Assembly: GCA_016713625.1 (NCBI GenBank) | Contig: JADJOT010000002.1 | Location: 248,001-312,000, forward strand | DNA: 64,000 nucleotides | Reading direction: 5' to 3' | Source of the DNA: Candidatus Accumulibacter affinis | Lineage (GTDB): Bacteria > Pseudomonadota > Gammaproteobacteria > Burkholderiales > Rhodocyclaceae | In this document: positions 25,754-34,715 of the stretch, piece after piece | Numbering within the stretch: the first letter of the stretch is position 1 | How the letters are laid out: each line of letters begins with the position of its first letter | The notes under the pieces: model-generated | Seen by the model: only the letters and a program-made list of their open reading frames with translations | Databases searched by the model: none | Told to the model about the DNA's origin: nothing | Program-made: the position numbers and the translations under genes

Positions 25754-27280
25754 TCAGCCTAGCAGTTGATCGTGGAAGCGAGCTATTTCGTAGTCGACAC
25801 CACTGCTTTCCACTTCCACCGGCGTCAGGCGATGCGCGCTGCCATCCAGGCTGCAGTCGAGGGTTTCCCGCACATTGAAGCCGCCAAGTGGTAGCACGAT
25901 GCGCGCTACGCCAGGCTCGCCGCCGTCATGCAAGTAGATGCCGGGATTGGCGACTGCCGCCGAAAAGCCACTACGGCGCGGTCGCAGCTCAACGCTCTGC
26001 GCTTGCCTGGAGAGAACCTGGATTCCCAGGTTGGCGCGACCGTCAAGCTTGTTCAAGCGTCTTGCCGTGCCGAGCAACCAGTTATCGCCACCTTCCGGCT
26101 GCATGCAGAGCAAGGCACCAATCCTGATCCGCTCGCCAGCCGAGGCGTCGAAGCAGACGCGGAATCCTCCGCGGCTGACGTTTTCCACCATCCAGTTGCG
26201 CGTGCCAGTGGAGATTTCCGGATGTGGTGCCATTCCCGAGAACAATGCATAGCTGCGGTCAAAGCCATGCACCACGGCCATTTTCGCCTTCACAGCGTGG
26301 CGCTGATGGCGTCGTTTCGGCGGCTGCAGTGCCCAGTAGATGCGCAGATGTCGCAGCACCTGGAGCAAGGCCTTCTGCGAATATCCCCCACCCAGGTTGA
26401 CGCCGACCGGTACTTCATCGCGTTCGACCACATGGATCAGCTCTTCGAGCGCCGGCAGCGCCGGCCCCGTCGACACGTAACGCAGACTGGATCTTGTCGC
26501 CTGCGGATGGCTGGCCAGGCGAGCTGGTGGTGAGCCGCTTGCTGCGTCGACCCGGTACAGGCTATCCGGACGGCAATCCGAAGAACAAATGAAGCTGGGC
26601 ACAAAGTGTGTGATCACTCGATCAGCGAGTTCAATCTGCTGCGGCAACAGGCCATCCATCGCCGAGGCAAAAAATACAAGGGCATGGAGATATTGTTGCG
26701 CAACGCTGCTCGATCCCGCCTGGCCTGGATAAAGCTGTACCGACTTTTGCGCATGGCCAGCCCCTTCGGCCGCCAGAAAGCTTCGCCCGAAGGCCTTCCA
26801 GAAGTCGCGCGAAGCGGACTCGTAGCGATACGCCAGCCACTTGAGGCAGCTACGGCGAGCTGCTTGCAAGCGCACCTCGGCGAGAGCCAGCGAGGCGTTG
26901 AACGCGTCCGTGCCGCGGCCCTTGGGATCGATCCGAGCCCGTTGGATGCATGCGGAATAGCGTCCGGCAACGACGTTCCAGTAAGCAAAACTGAGCTCCC
27001 ATAGGCGTTGCCGTTCCAGCGTCGATAGCTGTGGTGAGTCGAGGTAATCGCGCACCAGGTTCCGCAGGTGCTGCTGCCCAGCATCGTCAAGCTGGCGCAG
27101 GACGTCGAAATAGTGATCAAGCCGGAAGTTCTCGGCATGCTGCAGAGACTCGAACCAGCCGACCAGTTCATCGACGGCCTTGGCCGCCTTGTCGACGTGC
27201 AGCTCGGCAAGAATCCGCTTGAATTCCTTGGCGTCGGCGAGCGGATGATCGGGACGTTGCGGAAACAGTTTGAGGATCAT
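25754..27280 (-). CDS. Large conserved protein with C-terminal PilZ motif, possible c-di-GMP effector
   Basis: A 508-residue cytosolic protein. The first 300 residues are mostly helical without a family I can name. Residues from about 320 contain both halves of the PilZ cyclic-di-GMP signature: RxxxR at Arg323-Arg327 (PKRRHQRHAV) and NxSxxG at 367-372 (VENVSRGGFRV), then a beta segment ANLGIQVLSR. Binding of c-di-GMP is thus plausible but inferred. The long N-terminal extension distinguishes it from single-domain PilZ proteins. It is divergent from thyA with a 152-bp spacer and lies 92 bp upstream of metG. Confidence 0.7.
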   Translation of the reverse strand: MILKLFPQRPDHPLADAKEFKRILAELHVDKAAKAVDELVGWFESLQHAENFRLDHYFDVLRQLDDAGQQHLRNLVRDYLDSPQLSTLERQRLWELSFAYWNVVAGRYSACIQRARIDPKGRGTDAFNASLALAEVRLQAARRSCLKWLAYRYESASRDFWKAFGRSFLAAEGAGHAQKSVQLYPGQAGSSSVAQQYLHALVFFASAMDGLLPQQIELADRVITHFVPSFICSSDCRPDSLYRVDAASGSPPARLASHPQATRSSLRYVSTGPALPALEELIHVVERDEVPVGVNLGGGYSQKALLQVLRHLRIYWALQPPKRRHQRHAVKAKMAVVHGFDRSYALFSGMAPHPEISTGTRNWMVENVSRGGFRVCFDASAGERIRIGALLCMQPEGGDNWLLGTARRLNKLDGRANLGIQVLSRQAQSVELRPRRSGFSAAVANPGIYLHDGGEPGVARIVLPLGGFNVRETLDCSLDGSAHRLTPVEVESSGVDYEIARFHDQLLG

Positions 27281-27432
27281 GTGAAGCCAGCCTTATCACG
27301 GACCGCCGGGTTGCGAGGGCGCATTGTAAACCACGAGCGCAAGCGCTGCCGATTAATGGGCGCCGCCGTGTGTAACGGCAGAACGCCGCGTTTACTTTAC
27401 AATACGCGCTGGCAGATCGACAGGCACAAGGC

Positions 27433-28254
27433 ATGCAGCAGTATCTGGACCTGATGCGTCATGTCCTCGACCATGGCAGCTCCAAGGCAGACCGTACCGG
27501 CACCGGTACACATTCGGTTTTTGGCTGGCAGATGCGTTTCGACCTCAGCGCTGGTTTTCCCGTACTCACCACCAAGAAGCTGCACCTGCGTTCGATCGTC
27601 CACGAGCTGTTATGGTTTCTCAAAGGCGACACCAACATTCGCTATCTGCAGGAAAACGGCGTCCGTATCTGGGACGAATGGGCTGACCAGAACGGTGATC
27701 TGGGTCCGGTCTATGGCCATCAGTGGCGTCACTGGAAAGCTCCAGATGGACGCGAAATTGACCAGATAGCGCTGCTCGTTGACGGCCTGAAGAACCACCC
27801 CGACTCCCGCCGCCATCTGGTGAGCGCCTGGAATCCCGCGGACGTCGAACGTATGGCGTTACCGCCGTGTCACGCGCTGTTCCAGTTGTATGTTGCTCCG
27901 GCAGCCGCCGCCGACCGCGACCAACGCGCCAAGCTGTCCTGCCAGCTCTACCAGCGCAGCGCCGACATCTTTCTCGGCCTGCCCTTCAACATCGCTTCCT
28001 ATGCCCTGCTGACGATGATGCTGGCGCAAGTCTGCGGTTATCGACCGGGCGACTTCGTACATACCCTTGGCGACGCGCACCTCTACAGCAATCACTTCGA
28101 ACAGGCGCGCCTGCAGCTGACTCGCTCTACGGGCCGCTTGCCGACGATGCGAATCAACCCTGCGGTGCGCGATCTGTTCAGCTTCCGTTTCGAGGACTTT
28201 ACGCTCGAAGGCTACGAACCGCACCCCCCTATCGCGGCACCGATCGCGGTCTGA
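27433..28254 (+). CDS. thyA: Thymidylate synthase
   Basis: A 273-residue enzyme converting dUMP and methylene-THF to dTMP and DHF. Conserved features: DRTGTGTHSVFGWQMRFDL (phosphate-binding Arg), KKLHLRSIVHELLWFLKGD, the active-site Cys in ALPPCHALFQLYV, the dUMP-binding QRSADIFLGLPFNIASYA, and HLYSNHFEQARLQL. Slightly longer than the 264-residue E. coli enzyme because of an insertion after the Cys loop (AAAADRDQRAKLSCQLYQR). The folA gene starts five bases after its stop. Confidence 0.97.
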   Translation: MQQYLDLMRHVLDHGSSKADRTGTGTHSVFGWQMRFDLSAGFPVLTTKKLHLRSIVHELLWFLKGDTNIRYLQENGVRIWDEWADQNGDLGPVYGHQWRHWKAPDGREIDQIALLVDGLKNHPDSRRHLVSAWNPADVERMALPPCHALFQLYVAPAAAADRDQRAKLSCQLYQRSADIFLGLPFNIASYALLTMMLAQVCGYRPGDFVHTLGDAHLYSNHFEQARLQLTRSTGRLPTMRINPAVRDLFSFRFEDFTLEGYEPHPPIAAPIAV

Positions 28255-28258
28255 ACTG

Positions 28259-28840
28259 ATGAGCAGCGAGACCATGTCGGCACCGGCATTGCCTCCGACG
28301 ATTTCGCTGATCGCCGCTGTCGCCAGAAACGGCGCTATCGGCCGCGGCCAGCAGTTGCTTTGGCAGCTGCCAGCCGACCTGCGACATTTTCGCGAAACGA
28401 CCAGCGGCAAGGCCGTGATCATGGGCAGAAAAACCTGGGAATCCTTGCCGACAGCCTTTCGCCCATTGCCGAACCGGCACAACATCGTGGTCAGCGGCAA
28501 CCCGGCCTACTTGGCGAGCGGGGCAACGCTGGCCGGATCGCTGCAGGCAGCGATTCGTCTGGCCGGCGACAGCGGCGAGGTCTTCGTCATTGGTGGTGCG
28601 GATCTCTATCGTCAGAGCCTGCCCCTTGCCAAGCGCCTGTACCTGACTGAAGTCGCTGCGGACGCGCCGGCGGACCGCTTTTTCCCGGAAATTTCGCCTG
28701 CCGAGTGGCAAGAAGTCTCGCGTCGTGCCGGCAATGTTCGATCACCTGCTGCCGACAGCACTGGCGAGCTTCCGGCCTTCGATTTTGTGGTTTACGAGCG
28801 CCGCTGCTCGGACCACAACTGCTCGGCAAAGGGCACATGA
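28259..28840 (+). CDS. folA: Dihydrofolate reductase
   Basis: A 193-residue enzyme that regenerates THF from the DHF made by ThyA. Motifs: SLIAAVARNGAIGRGQQLLW, LPADLRHFRETT (substrate Asp), VIMGRKTWESLP, NIVVSGNP and VFVIGGADLYRQ. An N-terminal extension of about 12 residues and a C-terminal tail (CSDHNCSAKGT) are poorly conserved. Start ATG 28259 follows the thyA TGA by four bases, so the pair is translated from one mRNA. Confidence 0.95.
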   Translation: MSSETMSAPALPPTISLIAAVARNGAIGRGQQLLWQLPADLRHFRETTSGKAVIMGRKTWESLPTAFRPLPNRHNIVVSGNPAYLASGATLAGSLQAAIRLAGDSGEVFVIGGADLYRQSLPLAKRLYLTEVAADAPADRFFPEISPAEWQEVSRRAGNVRSPAADSTGELPAFDFVVYERRCSDHNCSAKGT

Positions 28841-28847
28841 AGGCGTA

Positions 28848-28880
28848 CCCGCCGGTGCTGGTCACTACGGATCCGGCGGG
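28848..28880 (+). terminator. GC-rich inverted repeat after folA, possible transcription end
   Basis: CCCGCCGG at 28848-28855 and CCGGCGGG at 28873-28880 are perfect complements around a 17-base loop, 7 bp after the folA stop. There is no T-run, so it is not a classical intrinsic terminator; it may simply stabilise the 3' end. Confidence 0.3.
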
Positions 28881-28921
28881 CGCTCGCCAGCTGCCGGCGT
28901 CACTCCTCCTGGAAGATCGCC

Positions 28922-29356
28922 ATGTCGGATTCCCTGCAGACCTATCTTGAAGCAGCCGAAGGCGCGGGCAAGGTCCTGGCGCACGCGCGACTCCTGGTCA
29001 GACTGGCTGCTGTCTATCAGGAGATCGTGCCGTCCCATCTCGGTCAGGCAAGCAGCGTGGCGAACTACAAATCGAGGGTGGTGGTGATTCACGCCAGCAA
29101 CGGCGCCGTCGCGACCAAGCTCCGCCAGATGGCGCCAACGCTGCTTGCGACGTTCACCCAGCGGGGGTTCGAATGCAGCGGCGTGCAGGTCAGAGTGCAC
29201 GCTCGCCTGGATCCTGAAACGGCCCGGGTGCCTGCCCAGAAGCCCCTGAGCGTCCGCACCACCCAGGAGTTGGCGGCCTTGAGTGACTCGCTGCCGTTGT
29301 CGCCATTGCGCACGGCACTCGAGAATCTGCTGACGCGTTCGGCTAAGCAGGAATGA
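28922..29356 (+). CDS. DciA-family (DUF721) protein
   Basis: A 144-residue protein with the DUF721 core: LARLLVRLAAVYQEIVPSHL-like helix, then SSVANYKSRVVVIHASNG and AVATKLRQMAPTLLATFTQ, and the basic strand VQVRVHARLD. The family includes DciA, the ancestral loader of the DnaB helicase; in betaproteobacteria it often sits near lpxC and secA, as here. Its 3' end overlaps by 14 bp the end of the small gene on the opposite strand. GGAAG lies eight bases before the ATG. Confidence 0.7.
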   Translation: MSDSLQTYLEAAEGAGKVLAHARLLVRLAAVYQEIVPSHLGQASSVANYKSRVVVIHASNGAVATKLRQMAPTLLATFTQRGFECSGVQVRVHARLDPETARVPAQKPLSVRTTQELAALSDSLPLSPLRTALENLLTRSAKQE

Positions 29357-29531
29357 TGGCAACCCGCTCGACGATCAGCAGCGCGAAAACCAGTAGGGCG
29401 ACGATCAGCGAATAGCGAAACAGGCGCCAGGCAAAGAGCAGATAACGCGTATCCCTGGTGAACAGAAAGGCCAGCACGCCGCTGGCGACGGTGATTACCG
29501 TCAGCACCGCCAGCAAGCGCAGCAGCCACAT
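29343..29531 (-). CDS. Small two-helix membrane protein downstream of lpxC
   Basis: A 62-residue protein with two membrane helices, LRLLAVLTVITVASGVLAFL and YSLIVALLVFALLIVERVAI, joined by a short charged loop (TRDTRYLLFAWRLFR). It starts four bases after the lpxC stop and so is probably the last gene of the dcw/lpxC transcript. The frame is open to 29588 but that would overlap lpxC. Function unknown. Confidence 0.6.
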   Translation of the reverse strand: MWLLRLLAVLTVITVASGVLAFLFTRDTRYLLFAWRLFRYSLIVALLVFALLIVERVAIIPA

Positions 29532-29535
29532 GCCT

Positions 29536-30465
29536 TCAGAAAGCCGGCAAGGCCAACCAGCGGGAGACCGTCTGCGGGGCCAGCGCATGATCTTCGAAGC
29601 TGACGTATTCCCAGGCTTCGGGCCTGTCCAGGAGTTCGCGGGCCAGCGCGTTGTTCAGCGCATGCCCCGATTTGTGCGCGCTGAAGGAAGCCAGCAGGGG
29701 GTGGCCCAGCAGGTAAAGGTCACCAATCGCGTCGAGCACCTTGTGTTTGACGAACTCATCGCTATAACGCAGTCCGTCAGCGTTGAGCACGCGGTACTCA
29801 TCAAGGACGACGGCGTTTTCCAGGCCGCCACCCTGCGCGAGACCGTTCTCGTGCAGCCACTCGACCTCCTGCATGAAACCGAAGGTGCGCGCGCGCGCCA
29901 CTTCACGGATATACGAGTGCTCGGCAAAATCGATGGTCACCTGCTGACCGGTACGGTCTATGGCCGGATGGTTGAATCCGATCGAGAACGACAGGCGGAA
30001 GCCGTCGTAGGGTTCGAGGCGCGCCCACTTCGCGCCGGCGGGATCCGTTTCACGCACTTCAATTGGTCGCTTGACGCGGATGAAGCGCTTGGCAACCGGC
30101 TGCTCTTCAATGCCTACCGACTGAACCAGGAAGACAAACGGCGACGCCGAACCGTCCAGGATCGGCAATTCGGCGGCATCGAGGTCAACGAAAGCGTTGT
30201 CGATTCCGAGCCCTGCAAAAGCCGACATCAGGTGCTCTATGGTGCCGACCTTGGCACCGTTACGCTCCAGGCATGAGCACATGCGCGTGTCGCTGACGAG
30301 CAGGGCGGACGCTGGCAGGTCCACCACCGGATCAAGATCGATGCGTCGAAAGACGATGCCCGTCCCGGGAGCGGCCGGGCGCAAGCTCATCGTCACCTTG
30401 ACGCCGGAGTGCAAGCCGACGCCAGCGGCACGAACCACAGCCTTGAGTGTTCGCTGCTTTAACAT
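29536..30465 (-). CDS. lpxC: UDP-3-O-acyl-N-acetylglucosamine deacetylase
   Basis: A 309-residue zinc deacetylase catalysing the committed step of lipid A synthesis. Zinc ligands are visible in GTIEHLMSAF (His) and FVKHKVLDAIGD (His and Asp), and the general acid in FSAHKSGHALNN (His). The N-terminus MLKQRTLKAVVRAAGVGLHS is the conserved start. It closes the dcw cluster, 94 bp after ftsZ, as in many proteobacteria. Confidence 0.97.
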   Translation of the reverse strand: MLKQRTLKAVVRAAGVGLHSGVKVTMSLRPAAPGTGIVFRRIDLDPVVDLPASALLVSDTRMCSCLERNGAKVGTIEHLMSAFAGLGIDNAFVDLDAAELPILDGSASPFVFLVQSVGIEEQPVAKRFIRVKRPIEVRETDPAGAKWARLEPYDGFRLSFSIGFNHPAIDRTGQQVTIDFAEHSYIREVARARTFGFMQEVEWLHENGLAQGGGLENAVVLDEYRVLNADGLRYSDEFVKHKVLDAIGDLYLLGHPLLASFSAHKSGHALNNALARELLDRPEAWEYVSFEDHALAPQTVSRWLALPAF

Positions 30466-30559
30466 GTGTCTGAATAAACGGTGGAATTGACGAATTGTAG
30501 CACAGCCTGAGCGGTCCCGAAACCCGCCAATTCCACAGAGGAGAAATGGCTTTTCCGGT

Positions 30560-31729
30560 CTAGTCAGCCTGCTTTCTCAGGAATGCCGGGATATCGTAGC
30601 GATCAACGCCGCTATTGGCCAGGGCTTCAACGGTTGCGCTGCGCCCCTTGCGGACGATCGCCGGCACCTGGTCGAGCGACGAGTAGTCGATACTTGCCCC
30701 GTTCGCAAAGCGACCGTCTGTTCCGGTAGCCTGGGTGAACGAGTTGTTGATCACTTCGAAGTTCTGGCGTTTGGCCTGCGCCTGACCCAGCCCGGTGGCC
30801 ACCACCGTGACCCGGATATCCTCGGCCATGTCTTCGTCGTAAACGGCCCCGAAGATGATGTGCGCGTCGTCGGCCGCAAAAGCACGGACGGTGTTCATCA
30901 CCTCATTGACTTCCTTCATCTTCAGCGAACGCGTGGCGGTGATGTTGACCAGCACCCCCTTGGCGCCGGAGAGGTTGACGCCTTCGAGAAGCGGTGAGGA
31001 AACGGCGCGTTCGGCAGCAATCCGCGCCCGGTCGACGCCGGCGGCGTTCGCCGAACCCATCATGGCCATGCCCATCTCGCCCATCACGGTGCGGACGTCT
31101 TCGAAGTCGACGTTGACCAGGCCGGGAAAGTTGATGATCTCGGCGATGCCGCCAACCGCATTGCGCAGGACGTTATCAGCGGCCTTGAAGGCGTCGTCCA
31201 TTGAAACGTCGTCACCAAGAACGTCCATCAGCTTGTCGTTGAGGATCACAATCAGCGAATCGACATGTTTCTGGAGCTCGGCAATACCCAGGTCTGCCAC
31301 CTTCAACCGCTTGCCCTCGAAACCGAACGGCTTGGTGACCACGGCGACCGTCAACACCCCCAGCTCGCGCGCCACTTCGGCGACAATCGGCGCTGCACCG
31401 GTACCTGTACCACCACCCATGCCGGCGGTGATGAAGACCATGTGGGCGCCGCGGAGCGATTCGACGATCGCCTCGCGCTCCTCGATTGCAGCGCTGCGCC
31501 CTGCTTCGGGCTTGGCGCCGGCGCCGAGGCCGGTCTTGCCGAGTTGCAGCTTCTGGATGGCAATACTGCGGCCGAGCGCCTGCGAGTCCGTGTTGGCGGT
31601 GATGAAGTCCACGCCATTGACGCCCTCGCGGATCATGTGATCGACGGCGTTGCCACCGGCGCCGCCGATCCCGATCACCTTGATCACAGTGTCCCTCTCG
31701 CCTTGTTCCCTGTCGATGATTTCAAACAT
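30560..31729 (-). CDS. ftsZ: Cell division GTPase FtsZ
   Basis: A 389-residue tubulin homologue that forms the division ring. Features: VIKVIGIGGAGGNAVDHMI, the GTP-binding signature GGGTGTGAAPIVAEVAREL, the T7-loop NVDFEDVRTVMGEMG with its catalytic Asp, and the C-terminal peptide YDIPAFLRKQAD that binds FtsA and other partners. ATG 31729 is chosen over 31756 because MFEIIDREQ has a strong GAGGAG site six bases upstream. It lies 67 bp after ftsA. Confidence 0.98.
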   Translation of the reverse strand: MFEIIDREQGERDTVIKVIGIGGAGGNAVDHMIREGVNGVDFITANTDSQALGRSIAIQKLQLGKTGLGAGAKPEAGRSAAIEEREAIVESLRGAHMVFITAGMGGGTGTGAAPIVAEVARELGVLTVAVVTKPFGFEGKRLKVADLGIAELQKHVDSLIVILNDKLMDVLGDDVSMDDAFKAADNVLRNAVGGIAEIINFPGLVNVDFEDVRTVMGEMGMAMMGSANAAGVDRARIAAERAVSSPLLEGVNLSGAKGVLVNITATRSLKMKEVNEVMNTVRAFAADDAHIIFGAVYDEDMAEDIRVTVVATGLGQAQAKRQNFEVINNSFTQATGTDGRFANGASIDYSSLDQVPAIVRKGRSATVEALANSGVDRYDIPAFLRKQAD

Positions 31730-31796
31730 TGTCGTCTCCTCTGCAAAAAAATTCAAAAGCTGTCAAAAAAAGCGGTGATTCCTGTTTCTGAGGTGA

Positions 31797-33026
31797 TCAG
31801 AAGTTTTTCTCAAACCAGGACTTCATGCGGCCGAAAACCTGTTTGACGTCTCGGGTTTCTCGCACCTTCAAGCCGCGCTTGCGCTGCGTCTGTGCTTCCA
31901 GCAGGAGTCCGCAAGCGGTTGCAAAGCGCGGACTCTGCACCACATCGGCGAGGGCACCCTGATACTTTGGCACCCCCAGGCGGACCGGCATGTGGAAAAT
32001 CTCCTCGCCGAGTTCGATCATTCCCGGCATCACCGAAGCACCACCGGTCAACACAATGCCGGAGGAGAGCACATCTTCGAACCCGGAACGGCGGAGCTCG
32101 GCCTGAATCAGTTCGTAGAGCTCCTCGACGCGCGGCTGAATGACATCCGCCAGCGCCCGCCGCGAAAGCTTGCGCGAAGGGCGGTCGTCGACGCCGGCGA
32201 CATCGAGAACGTCCTCGGGATCCGCCAGGTGCGCGAGGGCGCAGCCATACTTGCGCTTGATGTCTTCGGCCTCGCGTGTTGGCGTACGCAGAGCCATGGC
32301 GATGTCGTTGGTAATCTGGTCGCCGGCAATCGGTATCACTGAGGTGTGGCGGATGGCGCCTTGCGTCCACACCGCCAGATCAGTGGTGCCGCCGCCAATG
32401 TCGATCAGGCAGATGCCGAGGTCCTTCTCATCCTCCGAGAGCACCGCGCAGCTCGAGGCAAGTGGCTGCAGAACCAGGTCGTTCACCTCCAGACCACAGC
32501 GGCGAACGCACTTGACGATGTTCTGGGCCGCCGAAACCGCTCCGGTGACGATATGCACCTTCACTTCGAGGCGAAAGCCGCTCATGCCGATCGGCTCGCG
32601 GATGCCATCCTGGTCGTCGATGATGAATTCCTGCGTGAGGATGTGCAGGATTTCCTGGTCGGCGGGGATCGGCATGGCGCGTGCCGTCTCGATCACCCGT
32701 TCGACGTCCATCGTGGTGACCTCCTTGTCTTTGATGGCGACCATCCCATTCGAGTTGAAGCTGCGGATATGACTACCGGCGATGCCGGTGTACACGTCAC
32801 GCACCTTGCAGTCGGCCATCAATTCCACTTCCTGCAGCACGCGCGATATGGTGGCGACGGTCTCCTCGATGTTCACCACCACGCCCTTCTTCAGCCCCTT
32901 CGATTCCTGCGAGCCCATGCCGATGACGTTCACTCGCCCTTCCGGGGTGAGTTCCGCGACCAGCGCGACAATTTTCGATGTGCCGATGTCGAGTCCAACA
33001 ATCAGATCCTTGCTATCCCTGCTCAT
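31797..33026 (-). CDS. ftsA: Cell division protein FtsA
   Basis: A 409-residue actin-like protein that ties FtsZ to the membrane. ATP-binding motifs are DLIVGLDIGTSKIVALVAE, ICLIDIGGGTTDLAVW and VLTGGASVMPGM. The C-terminal amphipathic helix (FGRMKSWFEKNF) is the membrane anchor. Its start overlaps the ftsQ stop by four bases, a sign of translational coupling. Confidence 0.98.
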   Translation of the reverse strand: MSRDSKDLIVGLDIGTSKIVALVAELTPEGRVNVIGMGSQESKGLKKGVVVNIEETVATISRVLQEVELMADCKVRDVYTGIAGSHIRSFNSNGMVAIKDKEVTTMDVERVIETARAMPIPADQEILHILTQEFIIDDQDGIREPIGMSGFRLEVKVHIVTGAVSAAQNIVKCVRRCGLEVNDLVLQPLASSCAVLSEDEKDLGICLIDIGGGTTDLAVWTQGAIRHTSVIPIAGDQITNDIAMALRTPTREAEDIKRKYGCALAHLADPEDVLDVAGVDDRPSRKLSRRALADVIQPRVEELYELIQAELRRSGFEDVLSSGIVLTGGASVMPGMIELGEEIFHMPVRLGVPKYQGALADVVQSPRFATACGLLLEAQTQRKRGLKVRETRDVKQVFGRMKSWFEKNF

Positions 33027-33775
33027 TTCTTTCCTTTGACTTCCTGGCCTGCACTGGCCGGAAAGCGCAATGCGAAACCGTTTGGATACCGCATATCCAC
33101 CGCTATTGGCCGCCCGTAGCGCGTTTCCGAAAGGGTTGGGTAGTAGTCGACGAAACGCTGCAAGCGCATGCGGATCGGCGCCTTTGCCTGCTCTCGACCG
33201 AGTTCAATCAGCATTCCATCTTCCAGTTTCAGTAGCCACGCGAGGCGCGGCGAAAGCGCCACCTGTGCTGGCCGTCGACTCCCTGGCTTGAGCACCTGCA
33301 CGAACTCTTCGTAGCGCCGCAAAACCTCGCCCGACGAACCCGCCGGCCCACTCAGACGGGGCAATGGCTGCTCGCGCGACAGGGAAGCGGGAAAGATTTC
33401 GCCGTAGGTATTGACCAACTGCCCCTCCCCATCGCCCCAGTGTGCGGCCGCCTGCTGCTCTTCGATGCGGACCTCGATGCGTGACGGCCATTTTCTCCAG
33501 ACCTCGGCGCGCCGTACCCAGGGCAACTGTTCCAGCGATCGCCGCACAGCGTCGACGTCGACGGTGAAGAAGTTGCCGCGCAGCAGTTCCGCCAGCGATT
33601 GCTCCAGCTCGCTGCGTTGAACTTCCCGCAGTTCGTGCGTTACCCGCACTTCGGCCAGCGGGAACAGGCGTAGACGCGGGGTTCCCCAGACCACGGCGGC
33701 AACCACCAGGGCGGCGGCACCTGCGAGAAAGAGCAGGTCCGAGACCGCGGTCATCAGGTGCGGTTTGTGCCACAT
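33023..33775 (-). CDS. ftsQ: Cell division protein FtsQ
   Basis: A 250-residue bitopic membrane protein. A single helix (LLFLAGAAALVVAAVVWG) is followed by the POTRA domain (LAEVRVTHELREVQRSELEQ to QLPWVRRAEVWRKWPSRI) and the FtsQ beta domain (TYGEIFPAS, YYPTLSETRYGRPI). FtsQ recruits FtsL and FtsB to the divisome. The gene lies 3 bp after ddl. Confidence 0.95.
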   Translation of the reverse strand: MWHKPHLMTAVSDLLFLAGAAALVVAAVVWGTPRLRLFPLAEVRVTHELREVQRSELEQSLAELLRGNFFTVDVDAVRRSLEQLPWVRRAEVWRKWPSRIEVRIEEQQAAAHWGDGEGQLVNTYGEIFPASLSREQPLPRLSGPAGSSGEVLRRYEEFVQVLKPGSRRPAQVALSPRLAWLLKLEDGMLIELGREQAKAPIRMRLQRFVDYYPTLSETRYGRPIAVDMRYPNGFALRFPASAGQEVKGKK

Positions 33776-33778
33776 CTG

Positions 33779-34714
33779 TCATCCCAGAGTGGCGAGTGCA
33801 AGCACACGCACCACCAGCTCGTCATAACTCATGCCGGCCGCGCGTGCCGCCATCGGTACCAGCGAGTGATCGGTCATTCCTGGCGAGGTGTTAACTTCGA
33901 GAAAGTAGGCTCGACTGGCGCTGCCGGGTGGCGGCTGATCCATCAGAAAATCGACTCGCCCCCAGCCGCGGCCACCCAGGATCCGGAAAGCCTCCAGAGC
34001 CTGCGCCCGCAGCTCCTTCTCGCGGCCCTCGGAAAGGCCGCAAGGACAGCGGTAAGTCGTATCGTCGCGCAGGTACTTGGCCTCATAGTCGTAGAACTCG
34101 GTTCCCGGCTCGATCTTGATGATCGGCAGCGCCTGATCACCGAGAATGGCGACCGTGTACTCGCCGCCAAGTACTGCACGTTCGGCGATCACCAGCGAAT
34201 CATGCCTGGCCGCCTCCTCGTACGCCGCGCCAAGATCGCCAGTCTGCCTGACCTTGCTGATGCCGATCGACGACCCTTCGCAGGCCGGCTTGACAAAAAG
34301 CGGCAGTCCCAATGCCGTCTCCACGCGCGCAAAGTCGCTACTATCATTGAGCAGCACATAGTCCGGCACCGGCACGCCAGAGGCACGCCAGAGCAGCTTG
34401 CTGCGCCATTTGTCCATTCCCAGGGCGGAGGCCATTACGCCACTACCCGTATAGGGAATCCCCATCAATTCGAGAACCCCCTGAATGGTCCCATCCTCAC
34501 CATAGCGCCCGTGCAGGGCGATGAAAGCGCGCTCGAAACCGACCAGTTCATCGAGCTTGCACACCGACGGGTCAAAGGCATGCGCGTCAACGCCCTGCCG
34601 CTGCAACGCCGCCAGTACCCGCGAACCGCTGCTCAACGAGACCTCGCGCTCGGCCGAACGGCCGCCGAAGAGTACCGCGACCTTGCCGAAATCCGGGACG
34701 TTCATCGTCGTCAC
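33779..34714 (-). CDS. ddlB: D-alanine--D-alanine ligase
   Basis: A 311-residue ATP-grasp enzyme that makes the D-Ala-D-Ala dipeptide added by MurF. Motifs: VAVLFGGRSAEREVSLSSG, FIALHGRYGEDGTIQG, VKPACEGSSIGISKV and, at the metal site, YFLEVNTSPGMTDHSLVP. It is the dcw-linked Ddl and starts two bases after the murC stop. Confidence 0.96.
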   Translation of the reverse strand: MTTMNVPDFGKVAVLFGGRSAEREVSLSSGSRVLAALQRQGVDAHAFDPSVCKLDELVGFERAFIALHGRYGEDGTIQGVLELMGIPYTGSGVMASALGMDKWRSKLLWRASGVPVPDYVLLNDSSDFARVETALGLPLFVKPACEGSSIGISKVRQTGDLGAAYEEAARHDSLVIAERAVLGGEYTVAILGDQALPIIKIEPGTEFYDYEAKYLRDDTTYRCPCGLSEGREKELRAQALEAFRILGGRGWGRVDFLMDQPPPGSASRAYFLEVNTSPGMTDHSLVPMAARAAGMSYDELVVRVLALATLG

Positions 34715-34715
34715 C

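Noticed and set aside
29160..29185. ggggttcgaatgc resembling a tRNA T-loop
   Set aside because: No cloverleaf can be built around it and it lies inside the DciA-like gene.
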